DNA of 48,718 nt, taken from the NCBI GenBank assembly GCA_029262895.1, contig JAJCYM010000001.1, forward strand, positions 1-48,718. The letters run 5' to 3'. The stretch is from Roseivirga sp. (GTDB taxonomy: Bacteria; Bacteroidota; Bacteroidia; Cytophagales; Cyclobacteriaceae). Positions 16,201-25,321 of this stretch are shown here, in pieces. Below the pieces are notes generated by a model. It did no database searches. It was not told where the DNA came from and saw only the letters and a list, made by a program, of their open reading frames with translations. Position 1 is the stretch's first letter; every line of letters begins with the position of its first letter. Position numbers and translations under genes: made by a program.

Positions 16201-17313
16201 TTAGTTATTTGTCTTAGACATGAGCTCAAGACCATCTGACACAGCGCGTGCCATACTCATAGAGTCGAATAGCACTTCGGGCATAGGCCGACCTATAAGT
16301 TCGGTCCTGGCCCTGGTGATGTACTCAACGAAAGTTGAGGTATCATTATCAGGTAACAAATACCCGTTAATGCCTTCTTCAATAATATCGAACTCTACAC
16401 CATCCGCCTGATGAACAAGGGCTGGAATACCAAAGCCCAGCATCTCTGAGATGACCACACCACCTCTACCAGGTACCACTAAAAGGTCTACAGCTGAAAG
16501 GTAGTCAGAGAATCTTTCGTTTACGTGACCAGGTGCTAAGATAGCATTGTTGGTTTTGGCAAGGGCCTGAATCTCATCCAGGCAAGGGCCTCGACCAAGA
16601 AACATCAGATTGACACCGAAATCGGCAAGCTTCTGTATCTCAATCAATTTCAATGGATCCTTATTAGGATCAAGAGCACCCAGAAAAAGTAAAGTAATTT
16701 CGTGGGGCAGGTTCAACCTTTTCCTGGCTTCGGCTTTGGATATTTTCGCTTCGGCCATTTTTTTGAACTTCTCTACTCTACCGACATTGGTAACCACTGT
16801 AATCTTTTCCGGATTAAAGCCCAGTTCCACGAGCCCTTGTTTTCCATAGTTATGATAGACGAAAAAATGGTCGAAAAATCCTCGCATAAATTTCTTGAAC
16901 CATTGAGACAGAGAATTTTGATTGTACTCTCTGCCCGGAATCCGAACAAAGGCCCAATATCCCAGCTTTACCTTTCTATTGAAGAAAAGCCTATAGAACA
17001 AGGCCGTTGCATAGCCAAGTATATGGCTCTCTGCCTCACAGACAATTCGTTTTGGCTTTGTTTTACGGAGTAAAGAAAATAACCCCCTATGCCAGGTGAG
17101 TGTTCTACCTAATATGTTAAAGTGGACCGTTTTCAACTGGGTATAATTAATACCAGTAAGTTCATTGGCATTTTTCACTTTGGAATTTGGCACATCTTCA
17201 CCAATGACCATCATAACTTCAGGCTTGAGTGATTGGACGTTACGAAATACATTAGCCCTGTAAACAGGAATTATCCTCTGTAAAATCAGTGAATCAACTG
17301 CGCTCATTGTCAA
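16201..17313 (-). CDS. Glycosyltransferase family 4 (GT-B)
   Basis: GT-B glycosyltransferase of 370 aa. The C-terminal half shows the Glycos_transf_1 pattern: LLFLGALDPNKDP, a FLGRGP block, APGHV and the VVISEMLGFGIPALV region that binds the nucleotide-sugar donor. The N-terminal half (IPVYRANVFRN) belongs to a subgroup of polysaccharide-cluster transferases. It probably extends the repeat unit in the cytoplasm. Its start overlaps the end of the asparagine-synthase-like gene by 20 bases. Donor and acceptor sugars are unknown. Confidence 0.85.
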   Translation of the reverse strand: MTMSAVDSLILQRIIPVYRANVFRNVQSLKPEVMMVIGEDVPNSKVKNANELTGINYTQLKTVHFNILGRTLTWHRGLFSLLRKTKPKRIVCEAESHILGYATALFYRLFFNRKVKLGYWAFVRIPGREYNQNSLSQWFKKFMRGFFDHFFVYHNYGKQGLVELGFNPEKITVVTNVGRVEKFKKMAEAKISKAEARKRLNLPHEITLLFLGALDPNKDPLKLIEIQKLADFGVNLMFLGRGPCLDEIQALAKTNNAILAPGHVNERFSDYLSAVDLLVVPGRGGVVISEMLGFGIPALVHQADGVEFDIIEEGINGYLLPDNDTSTFVEYITRARTELIGRPMPEVLFDSMSMARAVSDGLELMSKTNN

Positions 17314-19132
17314 AAAATATCTTTATCCAGACTTTAATCACCAGAATCTTATAAATGGTTGATGTGTTTCCAAAATCCTTGGCATAGTACCTTTCGAGGA
17401 GGTTGCTTAGTTTTTTGTGATCGAAAAATCCCAAAGTGTCTTTTTCATAGAGAATCTCTTTAATGTCGGCATCTTCTCTCAAAATACTATCAATAGGTGA
17501 AATGAACCCCAACTTCAATTTATTATTATATACAGAAGACGGAATGATGTCCTTGACAGCTTCTCTAAGTAAAAACTTGTTACGGGCACCTTTCAGAAAA
17601 TAGCCCAGAGGAAGTCTGAACACATACTCTACCAATCTATAATCCATAAAAGGGAATCTTGTTTCGATAGAATGCGCCATAGAGAGTGAATCGCCATAGT
17701 GCAGAAGGTTTACCAACCCTGAAGAGTGCATATCTTTCAGAATATCGTTCTTCCTCTTTCTCTTTTGGAACTTTATCTCCTGGCCCAGAACGTCAGCTCC
17801 AAGGCTTTTGAGTTTAAACTTGAAAAAACCACGTTTTACCAGAAATGCATTCACTAAAGACCTGACCATTTGTTTGACCGGGTAGACTTTGGACAGGCTG
17901 CGAACTTCAGAAATGGCTTTACCAATTCTTCCATGTTTCACTTCATTCCAAAGGAAATATGGCATGAATTCATATACATATCCTCCAAACAGTTCATCGG
18001 CTCCCTGGCCTTCCAGCAAAACCCGCCCTTCTTTTCCAATTTCAGAATACATCTGGTCCACTGAAACAATCGCCTTTGAAGAGTGAGGTTCTCCGATATG
18101 TTTGATCACTCCGAACAATCGCTTCAAGTAATTAGTTTGTCCAAGCTCGATGAACTTAGGGTCAATACGAAGTTCCCCATTAAGGTCCTTTACAAAGGAG
18201 GCTTCATTCAATTTTTGGTCTCCCACAAACAAAGATCGCTCTGACTCGTTGTAGAGATTTTCGTTAGAGAAGGAAGTAAAGGTTCTCACTTTCCCTTCAT
18301 CCAGCTTATTATATATAGAGACTATGGTGGTAGAATCTAAACCTGATGTAATAGTCGAAAACACCTGGACATCACTCCTAAGCCTGATCTTTATAGAATC
18401 GATCAAAAGGGCCTGAACTTCCTCCCTGGCCTTTTCAAAAGATACATTATTGTCTCTTTTTTCCGGGTATGACCAATATTTGTCTTGCTCAACAATCTTA
18501 TTGCCCTTTACCACCATATAATGGCCCGGCATTAGCCTGTCGACCCCGTCAAAGAATGAGTCTTCACGCTGACCGCCAACTCCACTGACAAAATACTCCT
18601 GGAGTGCCTGAAAATTGGGTTTTCTCAGTTCAGGAAAATAATTGAGGAGCGGTCTTACTTCTGAAGAAAAGGCAAAGAATCTTTCGTTAATAGAATAGTA
18701 AAAAGGTTTGATACCAAAACGGTCTCTCGATGAAAAGAAGGAGCCATCCTTAACATTATGTACTACAAAAGCCCACATGCCATTGAATTTCTTCAGACAA
18801 TCTTTCCCCCACTCGATATAGGCCTTCAATACTACTTCAGTATCACCTTCAGTAGAAAACTCATGGCCCAGGCCCAGCAGCTGATCTCTTAATTCTATAT
18901 AGTTATAAAGCTCACCATTAAAGCTCAATGTATAATGTGAGAACTTGAATGGCTGGTTGCTGGCAGCATCCAGGTCAATAATTGCCAGACGTGTATGGCC
19001 TACGGCAGTCTGACCATTTACAAAAGTGTAATCACTAAAGTCAGGACCTCGATGCTTAAGCAGTTCCAGGGAACTTCTAAAGCGCCCTTCATCTATCTTA
19101 TCAATGCTCTCAATTCCTAGAATTCCGCACAT
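17294..19132 (-). CDS. AsnB-like glutamine-hydrolysing amidotransferase
   Basis: Asparagine-synthetase B fold, 612 aa. The N-terminal class II glutaminase domain has the nucleophile Cys2 (MCGILG), Arg48 in HTRLA and Asn72 in FNGELYN. The C-terminal ATP-pyrophosphatase domain has its P-loop at residues 262-267, written TSGLDS instead of the common SGGLDS. Such proteins inside O-antigen clusters (WbpS-like) are thought to amidate uronic acid carboxylates, and wecB/wecC nearby supply UDP-ManNAcA as a candidate target. Ordinary asparagine synthesis is less likely in this operon but cannot be excluded. Overlaps of 20 and 23 bases join it to its neighbours. Confidence 0.88.
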   Translation of the reverse strand: MCGILGIESIDKIDEGRFRSSLELLKHRGPDFSDYTFVNGQTAVGHTRLAIIDLDAASNQPFKFSHYTLSFNGELYNYIELRDQLLGLGHEFSTEGDTEVVLKAYIEWGKDCLKKFNGMWAFVVHNVKDGSFFSSRDRFGIKPFYYSINERFFAFSSEVRPLLNYFPELRKPNFQALQEYFVSGVGGQREDSFFDGVDRLMPGHYMVVKGNKIVEQDKYWSYPEKRDNNVSFEKAREEVQALLIDSIKIRLRSDVQVFSTITSGLDSTTIVSIYNKLDEGKVRTFTSFSNENLYNESERSLFVGDQKLNEASFVKDLNGELRIDPKFIELGQTNYLKRLFGVIKHIGEPHSSKAIVSVDQMYSEIGKEGRVLLEGQGADELFGGYVYEFMPYFLWNEVKHGRIGKAISEVRSLSKVYPVKQMVRSLVNAFLVKRGFFKFKLKSLGADVLGQEIKFQKRKRKNDILKDMHSSGLVNLLHYGDSLSMAHSIETRFPFMDYRLVEYVFRLPLGYFLKGARNKFLLREAVKDIIPSSVYNNKLKLGFISPIDSILREDADIKEILYEKDTLGFFDHKKLSNLLERYYAKDFGNTSTIYKILVIKVWIKIFFDNERS

Positions 19133-20390
19133 AGTATCTATTCAGTATTACGTAAGTCATAGCCTGCGCCATATACACACTGATTAACACCCAAAGCAGG
19201 TATGTGACACTGCCAGACCTATTCAAAACTATATAAGCAGAAAGAGGTTGGATGATACTCACAATGGTTGTTATGATGAAAATAACATTCGATTTGCTAA
19301 GTGAAATGAATCTTTGTTGAAAGACCGAGTTGAGTAACTGTGGAAAACACAGCAATATGAACAGGACCATATAGGAGCTCAACTGGTCAAATTCTGAACC
19401 ATAAATAAATTGTGGTAAATCTTCAAATATCAGGAAAACAGCGCCCATCAAGCCTAAATAAGTGAATGACAAAATGAAGAAGCGATTGATGAGCTTCTTG
19501 TCAGAAACAGTTTTGTCTTGTTTTGAAAAACGGTTCAGCAGGTACCCCAATAACGAAGTTGGGATAAAAAGAATGAGCATGCTGAGTTGGTGGCCTGCAT
19601 TGTAGATTCCCAGGGATGAGAAGTTCAATACCCTGGAAACAATAATGATCAGTGTACTGGCCGAAACGGCATAGAGCATCTCATGAAGAAACAAAAACTT
19701 GGACAGGCGTAGAGCCGTAGTTACTGCTTTCCATTTAAAGTGTAGCCTTGATATTTTCAACCCATAGCGTGATATACTATTGTAATATAAGGCAGCCTGC
19801 AAAAGGTAGAGTGATGCCAATGCCAGTACACTACCATTGAGACCCATAGTTTTTGTCAAAAAGTAGATGAGTGGCAATACGAGAATGGAAGTGAATGAGT
19901 TAATCTTTGCCTGAGATTCAAAAAGGCTCAATCCATTCATAAAATTGGTCATCAGTACAGACATGGCATAGCCATAGATGTAAATAGCTGCCAGGACCAT
20001 AAGCTCAGGGTACTGATCATCTTCAAATAAAACTGACGACAGTTCTTCTCGAAAGAGATATACAATCAGAATAAAAGCCGCGAATACAATGGTTAAAAAA
20101 CCAGTAATGCTGGAAATCAACTCTCTTACTCTGGAGTCCTTGGTGAAATCGTTCTGAGTAACGTATCGTACTATTTCATTCGGTAACCCCATCAGATAAA
20201 TCAGGGAACCTGAAAGTACCAACGTTTTTACAAGTCCAAACCTACCGTAATCATCCAAGGTCAGACTTCTTGCTATTAAGATGCCCGATATATACATGAT
20301 TCCCTTGTTGGCAACATTGCCAAATAGGATCCAAAAAACATCTAAAGACTGATTATTTAGCCCTAGCCTTTTGGTTAATGAATGAATCAT
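19110..20390 (-). CDS. wzx: Wzx-type lipid-linked oligosaccharide flippase
   Basis: Polytopic membrane protein of 426 aa with about 12 predicted transmembrane segments and the pattern of the polysaccharide-transport/MATE-like superfamily, including an N-terminal FGNVANKGIMYISGI-like segment and GRFGLVKTLV. It is expected to flip undecaprenyl-linked repeat units from cytoplasm to periplasm. Adjacent genes encode the polymerase (38-base overlap) and the amidotransferase. As usual for Wzx, sequence identity is low and the call rests on topology plus context. Confidence 0.8.
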   Translation of the reverse strand: MIHSLTKRLGLNNQSLDVFWILFGNVANKGIMYISGILIARSLTLDDYGRFGLVKTLVLSGSLIYLMGLPNEIVRYVTQNDFTKDSRVRELISSITGFLTIVFAAFILIVYLFREELSSVLFEDDQYPELMVLAAIYIYGYAMSVLMTNFMNGLSLFESQAKINSFTSILVLPLIYFLTKTMGLNGSVLALASLYLLQAALYYNSISRYGLKISRLHFKWKAVTTALRLSKFLFLHEMLYAVSASTLIIIVSRVLNFSSLGIYNAGHQLSMLILFIPTSLLGYLLNRFSKQDKTVSDKKLINRFFILSFTYLGLMGAVFLIFEDLPQFIYGSEFDQLSSYMVLFILLCFPQLLNSVFQQRFISLSKSNVIFIITTIVSIIQPLSAYIVLNRSGSVTYLLWVLISVYMAQAMTYVILNRYYVRNSRN

Positions 20391-21765
20391 AAATGATTAT
20401 TGGAGAAAGAAAGATAATTGAGAACACTAAATCGAGAATCGCCAATTCCAAACCAGACCCTCTGATAAAAACAACCCATTGATTCAACATAAAGAGCCCA
20501 ACAGCCATGGCCGGCATATATAAGTTTTCTTTCGAACAGAGAAATCTATCGTAAATGGTATTGATTACCACAAAGCAGGGGAATATCAGGAGTATACCGA
20601 GATACCTGAAGTTCCAGAAAAACTCCACGTATAGATTCACAGGGTGAGATATTCCTCTGGCTCTTACACCCGGAGAGTAAGTTCTTGTATACTGGTCAAT
20701 CATACTCCGGGGTTTATTGGGATAAACAAACCTAGGGATAAAAAGAAAGGCCGGCTTCAAAAAGGTGGACCCAAACAAGAATATATCTGGGTCTTCAATA
20801 GCAATATTCAGTCCGTTGGAACTATGGACATAGGCATAAGAAATCTCAAGGTTATTGGCAATGGCCTGAAGGAAGAAATCTTCCGATACATATCTTGGAA
20901 CATATGAAATCAAGTTCAGCACAGATTGATTGTCCACTCCCTCGTAGCTACCATACCCCCTTTTGATAGACATAGCAACAATCAGGAAAAACCCGGCTAT
21001 CATAACAGTAATGGAAGACATTATACTAGCAAACCCTACCTTTCTTCTCTTTATCCCGAATTCTATGAAACCAATTGTCAGGATTAGCAAAATGGCCTGT
21101 CTCTTATCCTCAAACGACACTGCACTCATCATCAAGAGCACAAAGAAGTAGATGGGCAATCTGTAGAGGGTTTTGTATCCAGATGCTGTGATAATGATAA
21201 GAATGGCACCAATAGATTTGGGAATTGCGCTCATACTCCCCTGTGCTCCAAGTGCAGTTAATTCAAACTCAATTTTAGAAAAAACCAACATCAACCCCAA
21301 CCCATATGCAATCAAGGCTTCTTTACGCAAACTCGATTTGAAAAATGCAAATGATTTGCCTTTCGACTTGAAGGTATATCCCAAACTTAGGACTGAAACC
21401 AATAGAAATGCATTGTAGACCAATAGCTTATGTTGAACGTCCTGAAAAGACAGTAAATACAGGAGGTAGTCATCAAAGAATCCGTTTTTGTAGAAAAAGG
21501 CTCCTACGCTATTGTTCAATGACACATAGGCGATCAGTAAGAAAACGGGCGATAAAAATAGAAATCGCCTGTTCCCTATTAATAGGACCCTGAAAACCGC
21601 CAGAAAGAATATTAGGAGATAGTTGACCGACTCGTAGGCCTGAACCTGCGATTCGGACAGAAGAAGTGGTAAGAAGCATAGGGAGAACAGTCCAAAATGG
21701 ACTATCGCCAATGCCCTACACGTCAAGTACTCCGCAGAAATCGAGAATCGTTGCACTTGATTCAT
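20353..21765 (-). CDS. wzy: Putative Wzy-type O-antigen/capsule polymerase
   Basis: Integral membrane protein of 470 aa with roughly 11-12 hydrophobic segments and a larger polar loop in the C-terminal half (around residues 300-390, with YPNKPRSMIDQY). There is no strong signature, as is normal for Wzy; the assignment comes from topology, length and position between wecC and wzx. It would polymerise flipped repeat units at the periplasmic face. Its first 50 bases overlap the end of wecC, an unusually long overlap; a later non-ATG start is possible. Confidence 0.7.
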   Translation of the reverse strand: MNQVQRFSISAEYLTCRALAIVHFGLFSLCFLPLLLSESQVQAYESVNYLLIFFLAVFRVLLIGNRRFLFLSPVFLLIAYVSLNNSVGAFFYKNGFFDDYLLYLLSFQDVQHKLLVYNAFLLVSVLSLGYTFKSKGKSFAFFKSSLRKEALIAYGLGLMLVFSKIEFELTALGAQGSMSAIPKSIGAILIIITASGYKTLYRLPIYFFVLLMMSAVSFEDKRQAILLILTIGFIEFGIKRRKVGFASIMSSITVMIAGFFLIVAMSIKRGYGSYEGVDNQSVLNLISYVPRYVSEDFFLQAIANNLEISYAYVHSSNGLNIAIEDPDIFLFGSTFLKPAFLFIPRFVYPNKPRSMIDQYTRTYSPGVRARGISHPVNLYVEFFWNFRYLGILLIFPCFVVINTIYDRFLCSKENLYMPAMAVGLFMLNQWVVFIRGSGLELAILDLVFSIIFLSPIIIYDSFINQKARAK

Positions 21766-22924
21766 CTGTGCTGCCGATGAATTCTTTATGGGCTACCAGA
21801 TAGACCAGAATTTCAGCTTTGACATATACATCTTTATAATTCGTAATAGGAAACTCGTTGTGATCCTCAATATTGGGTTCCGCTATCAAAATCAGGTTTT
21901 TGGGATGTGTCTGATAAATTTTCTCTGTGATGTGTAGCGCAGGCGATTCTCTAAGGTCATCAATATTTGGCTTAAAAGCCAGACCCAACATGCCAACGAC
22001 TGGCTTGCGACCATGCTTTTTCTCAAATCTAGTCACTTCCTTTTGAACCTTTTCTACACACCAGAAAGCCTTGTAGTTATTGATCTCTCTGCCTACACCA
22101 ATAATCTTGGACTCCAGAGGAAAGTGCGAGGTAATGAAATAAGGATCTACTGCTATGCAATGACCTCCCACACCAGAGCCCGGTCTAAGTATATTCACCC
22201 TAGGGTGCTTATTGGCCAGGTTGATAAGTTCCCATACATTTATATCAGCTTTGTCACAAATAATACTCAACTCGTTCGCGAAAGCTATCTGTACGTCACG
22301 GGAAGCATTTTCGACAAGCTTACACATTTCAGCGGTCCTTGCATTGGTTGGGTGCAAATCACCTTTTACAAATTCTGAATAAAATGCCATGGCTCTTTCA
22401 GTGGATTGGTCATCAATTCCACCGATTACACGGTCGTTGTAGACCAACTCATGCATCACATTCCCTGGAAGTACTCTTTCAGGGCAATAGGCCATGTTTA
22501 CCTTGCCTTCCAATTCGGGTCGCGCAGACAGGATCAGTTCCTGCATCTTTTCTGTGGTTCCAATAGGGGAGGTAGACTCAATAATGTAAAGATCTCCTTC
22601 TTTTAACAAAGGAAGAATTCCTTTGGTGGCCGACTCTACATAAGAAATATCCGGTTCATGGTTACCTTTAAATGGGGTTGGGACCACAATGAGATATACA
22701 TCGCACTCAATGGCCTGAGTTGATGCTTTCAGATATCCATTGTCTACAGCATTTTTAACCGCTACATCCAATTCAGGCTCAACAATGTGAATCTCTCCAC
22801 GGTTGATAATATCAACTACCTCTTCCTTGACATCCACTCCATGAACCTCAACATTGTTCGATGCTATTAATGCTGCCGTTGGCAGTCCAATATAACCAAG
22901 TCCGACTACTACTACTTTTGACAT
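21716..22924 (-). CDS. wecC: UDP-N-acetyl-D-mannosamine dehydrogenase
   Basis: Nucleotide-sugar 6-dehydrogenase of 402 aa that oxidises UDP-ManNAc to UDP-ManNAcA in two NAD-dependent steps. The N-terminal Rossmann motif is GLGYIG, the conserved ESTSPIGTTE block follows near residue 115, and the catalytic cysteine lies in GVGGHCIAVDPYF. The N-terminal VEVHGVDV and the paired 2-epimerase gene two bases upstream match WecC rather than UDP-glucose dehydrogenase. It supplies an acidic sugar for the polymer. Confidence 0.93.
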   Translation of the reverse strand: MSKVVVVGLGYIGLPTAALIASNNVEVHGVDVKEEVVDIINRGEIHIVEPELDVAVKNAVDNGYLKASTQAIECDVYLIVVPTPFKGNHEPDISYVESATKGILPLLKEGDLYIIESTSPIGTTEKMQELILSARPELEGKVNMAYCPERVLPGNVMHELVYNDRVIGGIDDQSTERAMAFYSEFVKGDLHPTNARTAEMCKLVENASRDVQIAFANELSIICDKADINVWELINLANKHPRVNILRPGSGVGGHCIAVDPYFITSHFPLESKIIGVGREINNYKAFWCVEKVQKEVTRFEKKHGRKPVVGMLGLAFKPNIDDLRESPALHITEKIYQTHPKNLILIAEPNIEDHNEFPITNYKDVYVKAEILVYLVAHKEFIGSTDESSATILDFCGVLDV

Positions 22925-22925
22925 C

Positions 22926-24047
22926 TTAGTTTAGTTGATTGATGAAATTGACTATTCTAGCACATGACTTCCCATCTCCATATGGGTTGTGGAGCTCGCT
23001 CATTTTTCTGAATCGATCTTCATTTTCAAGTAAGTCTATGGCTTCGTTATAAATTAATTCTTCGTTGGTGCCTACCAGCAATACAGTGCCTGCATCTACA
23101 GCTTCTGGCCTTTCAGTGGTATCTCTCATTACCAACACTGGTTTACCCAAACTAGGGGCTTCTTCCTGTACACCACCACTATCTGTTATAATGATTTTCG
23201 ATCGATTCATTAACCATATAAAAACCGGATAAGACAGCGGTTCAATAAGCAAGACATTATCTACACCACTCAAAATCCTATTGACTGGCTCTTTCACCTT
23301 TGGGTTGAGGTGCACAGGATAGATAATTTTCACATCAGGTTTTTGAGTTGCCAGCCTTTTAAGCGCGCTGCAAATTCTTTCAAATCCTGCACCATGATTT
23401 TCTCTTCTATGGCCGGTAACCAATACCACCTCTTGCTCTTCCCTTAAGTTTTGCTTTATAAAATCTATATCAGGATTGGACAAATTTTTGACTCGTTCTA
23501 CACTTTCTAACAAAGCATCAATTACAGTATTGCCTGTAACGAGGATAGTCGAAACATCTACTTGTTCCTGTAGAAGATTATCACGGGATTTGCTGGTCGG
23601 AGCGAAATGATAGTCAGAAACTCTACCTACAATCTGTCTGTTGATCTCCTCAGGGAAGGGCGACAGTTTGTCATAAGTCCTTAAACCTGCTTCAATGTGA
23701 CAAACCTTAGCACCAGAGTAAAAACTGGCAAGAGCGGCCGCCATAGAAGTAGTTGTATCGCCATGAACAAAGACAAAATCGGGAGAAAACTCTTCCAAAA
23801 TCGGTTTCAGAGATTCAATAATCGTTGCAGTCAAAGAGTGAAGATTCTGTCCTGGCTTCATCAGATCAAGGTCATAATCAGGTTCTATCTCAAAAAACTC
23901 TAAAACCTGATCCAGCATTTCTCTGTGCTGAGCTGTGACGCAAACTTTGCTGTCAAATGCAGTTGAATGACTTTTGAACTTCTTGACAAGTGGTGCCATC
24001 TTGATGGCCTCTGGTCGTGTGCCAAAAATCAAAAGGACTTTTTTCAT
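22926..24047 (-). CDS. wecB: UDP-N-acetylglucosamine 2-epimerase (non-hydrolysing)
   Basis: GT-B-fold epimerase of 373 aa converting UDP-GlcNAc to UDP-ManNAc. Clear motifs are FGTRPEAIKMAPL at the N-terminus, TAQHREMLDQ, HGDTTTSMAAALA, the HIEAGLRT block, EEINRQ, and ITDSGGVQEEAP in the C-terminal half. Length is standard for WecB. It sits 2 bases upstream of wecC, giving a two-gene UDP-ManNAcA module. Confidence 0.95.
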   Translation of the reverse strand: MKKVLLIFGTRPEAIKMAPLVKKFKSHSTAFDSKVCVTAQHREMLDQVLEFFEIEPDYDLDLMKPGQNLHSLTATIIESLKPILEEFSPDFVFVHGDTTTSMAAALASFYSGAKVCHIEAGLRTYDKLSPFPEEINRQIVGRVSDYHFAPTSKSRDNLLQEQVDVSTILVTGNTVIDALLESVERVKNLSNPDIDFIKQNLREEQEVVLVTGHRRENHGAGFERICSALKRLATQKPDVKIIYPVHLNPKVKEPVNRILSGVDNVLLIEPLSYPVFIWLMNRSKIIITDSGGVQEEAPSLGKPVLVMRDTTERPEAVDAGTVLLVGTNEELIYNEAIDLLENEDRFRKMSELHNPYGDGKSCARIVNFINQLN

Positions 24048-24183
24048 TAACTATAAAGGATTAATTAAATGTGATTAGTTTCTCACCGTATTGGTCAATT
24101 GGAACTACGGCATGATCAGCAAGATTGGTCAATTGCATGGTGTTTCGAAAGACATGGAGCGTATTGAGCTTGGAGATATACAC
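24048..24183. other. Intergenic region with a 12-bp direct repeat (wzz-wecB gap)
   Basis: This 136-base gap within the operon holds no recognisable gene. The 12-mer ATTGGTCAATTG occurs at 24090-24101 and again at 24124-24135, with starts 34 bases apart. This could be a protein binding site pair or a chance duplication. No clear terminator or promoter was seen. Confidence 0.5.
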
Positions 24184-25251
24184 TTATTTGCTCAATATTT
24201 CTTTCTTGAAAAATTTCCAGGGATCATTAATCAGAATTAAAATCACAGAAAACACGAAACCCATAAAAGCCCATACAAAAGCAATGAGCACTCTTTTGGG
24301 AGAAGACTTTTCATTGGGTACATTCACTGGATCAATAATTGTGAACACCGGTGTTTCTTTTTCGAGTTGAAGCGCAAGCTCCTCCTTTTGGGTCGATAGC
24401 TCACTATAAATTTTTAAACTCATATCATATTCTGACTCCAGTCTCATTCTTCTGTTTAAAGAATATGCCGATGAAACATCTCTATTACTGTCTAGATAAA
24501 TGGCTAGACTATCTTGAATTTTATAAAGTCTATCTTTTTGCTCAAGCCATTGCTCGTAGGTAAATTCGTAGAGAGCCTCAGTCTTTTTGGTCCTGATAGA
24601 AATAATGACCTTCTGGAGCTCCTGTTCTATATTAAGAGCCATCTGAGCAGCTACAAACTTGTCTTCATCCATGACCGAAACTATTACAAAGCCGTCCATT
24701 TCATTGAAGTTCAGTTTAATATTGTTCTCAATCTCATCTAAAAGCTTGAAATCATCATCACTAACCTCTACTATTGAGTTCTTCTCTGAGAAACTCTTAG
24801 CTGCAGGCGCTTCTTCACTCCGCAAGCTTTTTAAAATAATGCCTGGTAGTCCGATTGTATACTTCATTAAAGCCTTGCCAGTACTCAGTTTCTTCTCACT
24901 TAAATACTGACGGTACTCAATAGAATCTCCAGATAAAATAATTTTCATTCTCAGAATTTCCAACTTAAAGGGAACAGATTCGAGAATGTTGGGGTACACC
25001 TTTGGAGAAAGTTCTGATCCAGATCGGAGTCCGTTCAGGTTTATCCCTGTCAATGCTGCTAACCCACCAAGAGACCCCATTTGTGAATCTTCCGAAACCT
25101 GGGGAATGAATGTGGTACCAGCCTCATATCGATTTGGAGTTACAAGTCCTATACCAATCCCGATCAAAGAAAAGATGATCGTCACGGATATTACACGTCT
25201 CTTTTTGGACCAGACTAACTTCAATATGCTGAAAAAACTGATTTCCATCAT
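24184..25251 (-). CDS. wzz: Wzz-type polysaccharide chain-length determinant
   Basis: Inner-membrane protein of 355 aa with a Wzz domain architecture: a cytoplasmic N-terminus, a first membrane helix (about residues 19-38), the PNRYEAGTTFIPQ block just after it, a long periplasmic coiled region, and a second membrane helix near residues 325-345 preceded by PVNVPNEKSSPKR. There is no fused tyrosine kinase domain. It controls polymer length with Wzy and contacts the export pore. It lies between the SLBB export gene and wecB. Confidence 0.87.
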   Translation of the reverse strand: MMEISFFSILKLVWSKKRRVISVTIIFSLIGIGIGLVTPNRYEAGTTFIPQVSEDSQMGSLGGLAALTGINLNGLRSGSELSPKVYPNILESVPFKLEILRMKIILSGDSIEYRQYLSEKKLSTGKALMKYTIGLPGIILKSLRSEEAPAAKSFSEKNSIVEVSDDDFKLLDEIENNIKLNFNEMDGFVIVSVMDEDKFVAAQMALNIEQELQKVIISIRTKKTEALYEFTYEQWLEQKDRLYKIQDSLAIYLDSNRDVSSAYSLNRRMRLESEYDMSLKIYSELSTQKEELALQLEKETPVFTIIDPVNVPNEKSSPKRVLIAFVWAFMGFVFSVILILINDPWKFFKKEILSK

Positions 25252-25321
25252 TAATACAAATATTTCCTATAACAACTAGAAGAGTTAATCTTTTAATAAC
25301 TCTGGAAAGCCCGTTATTAAA

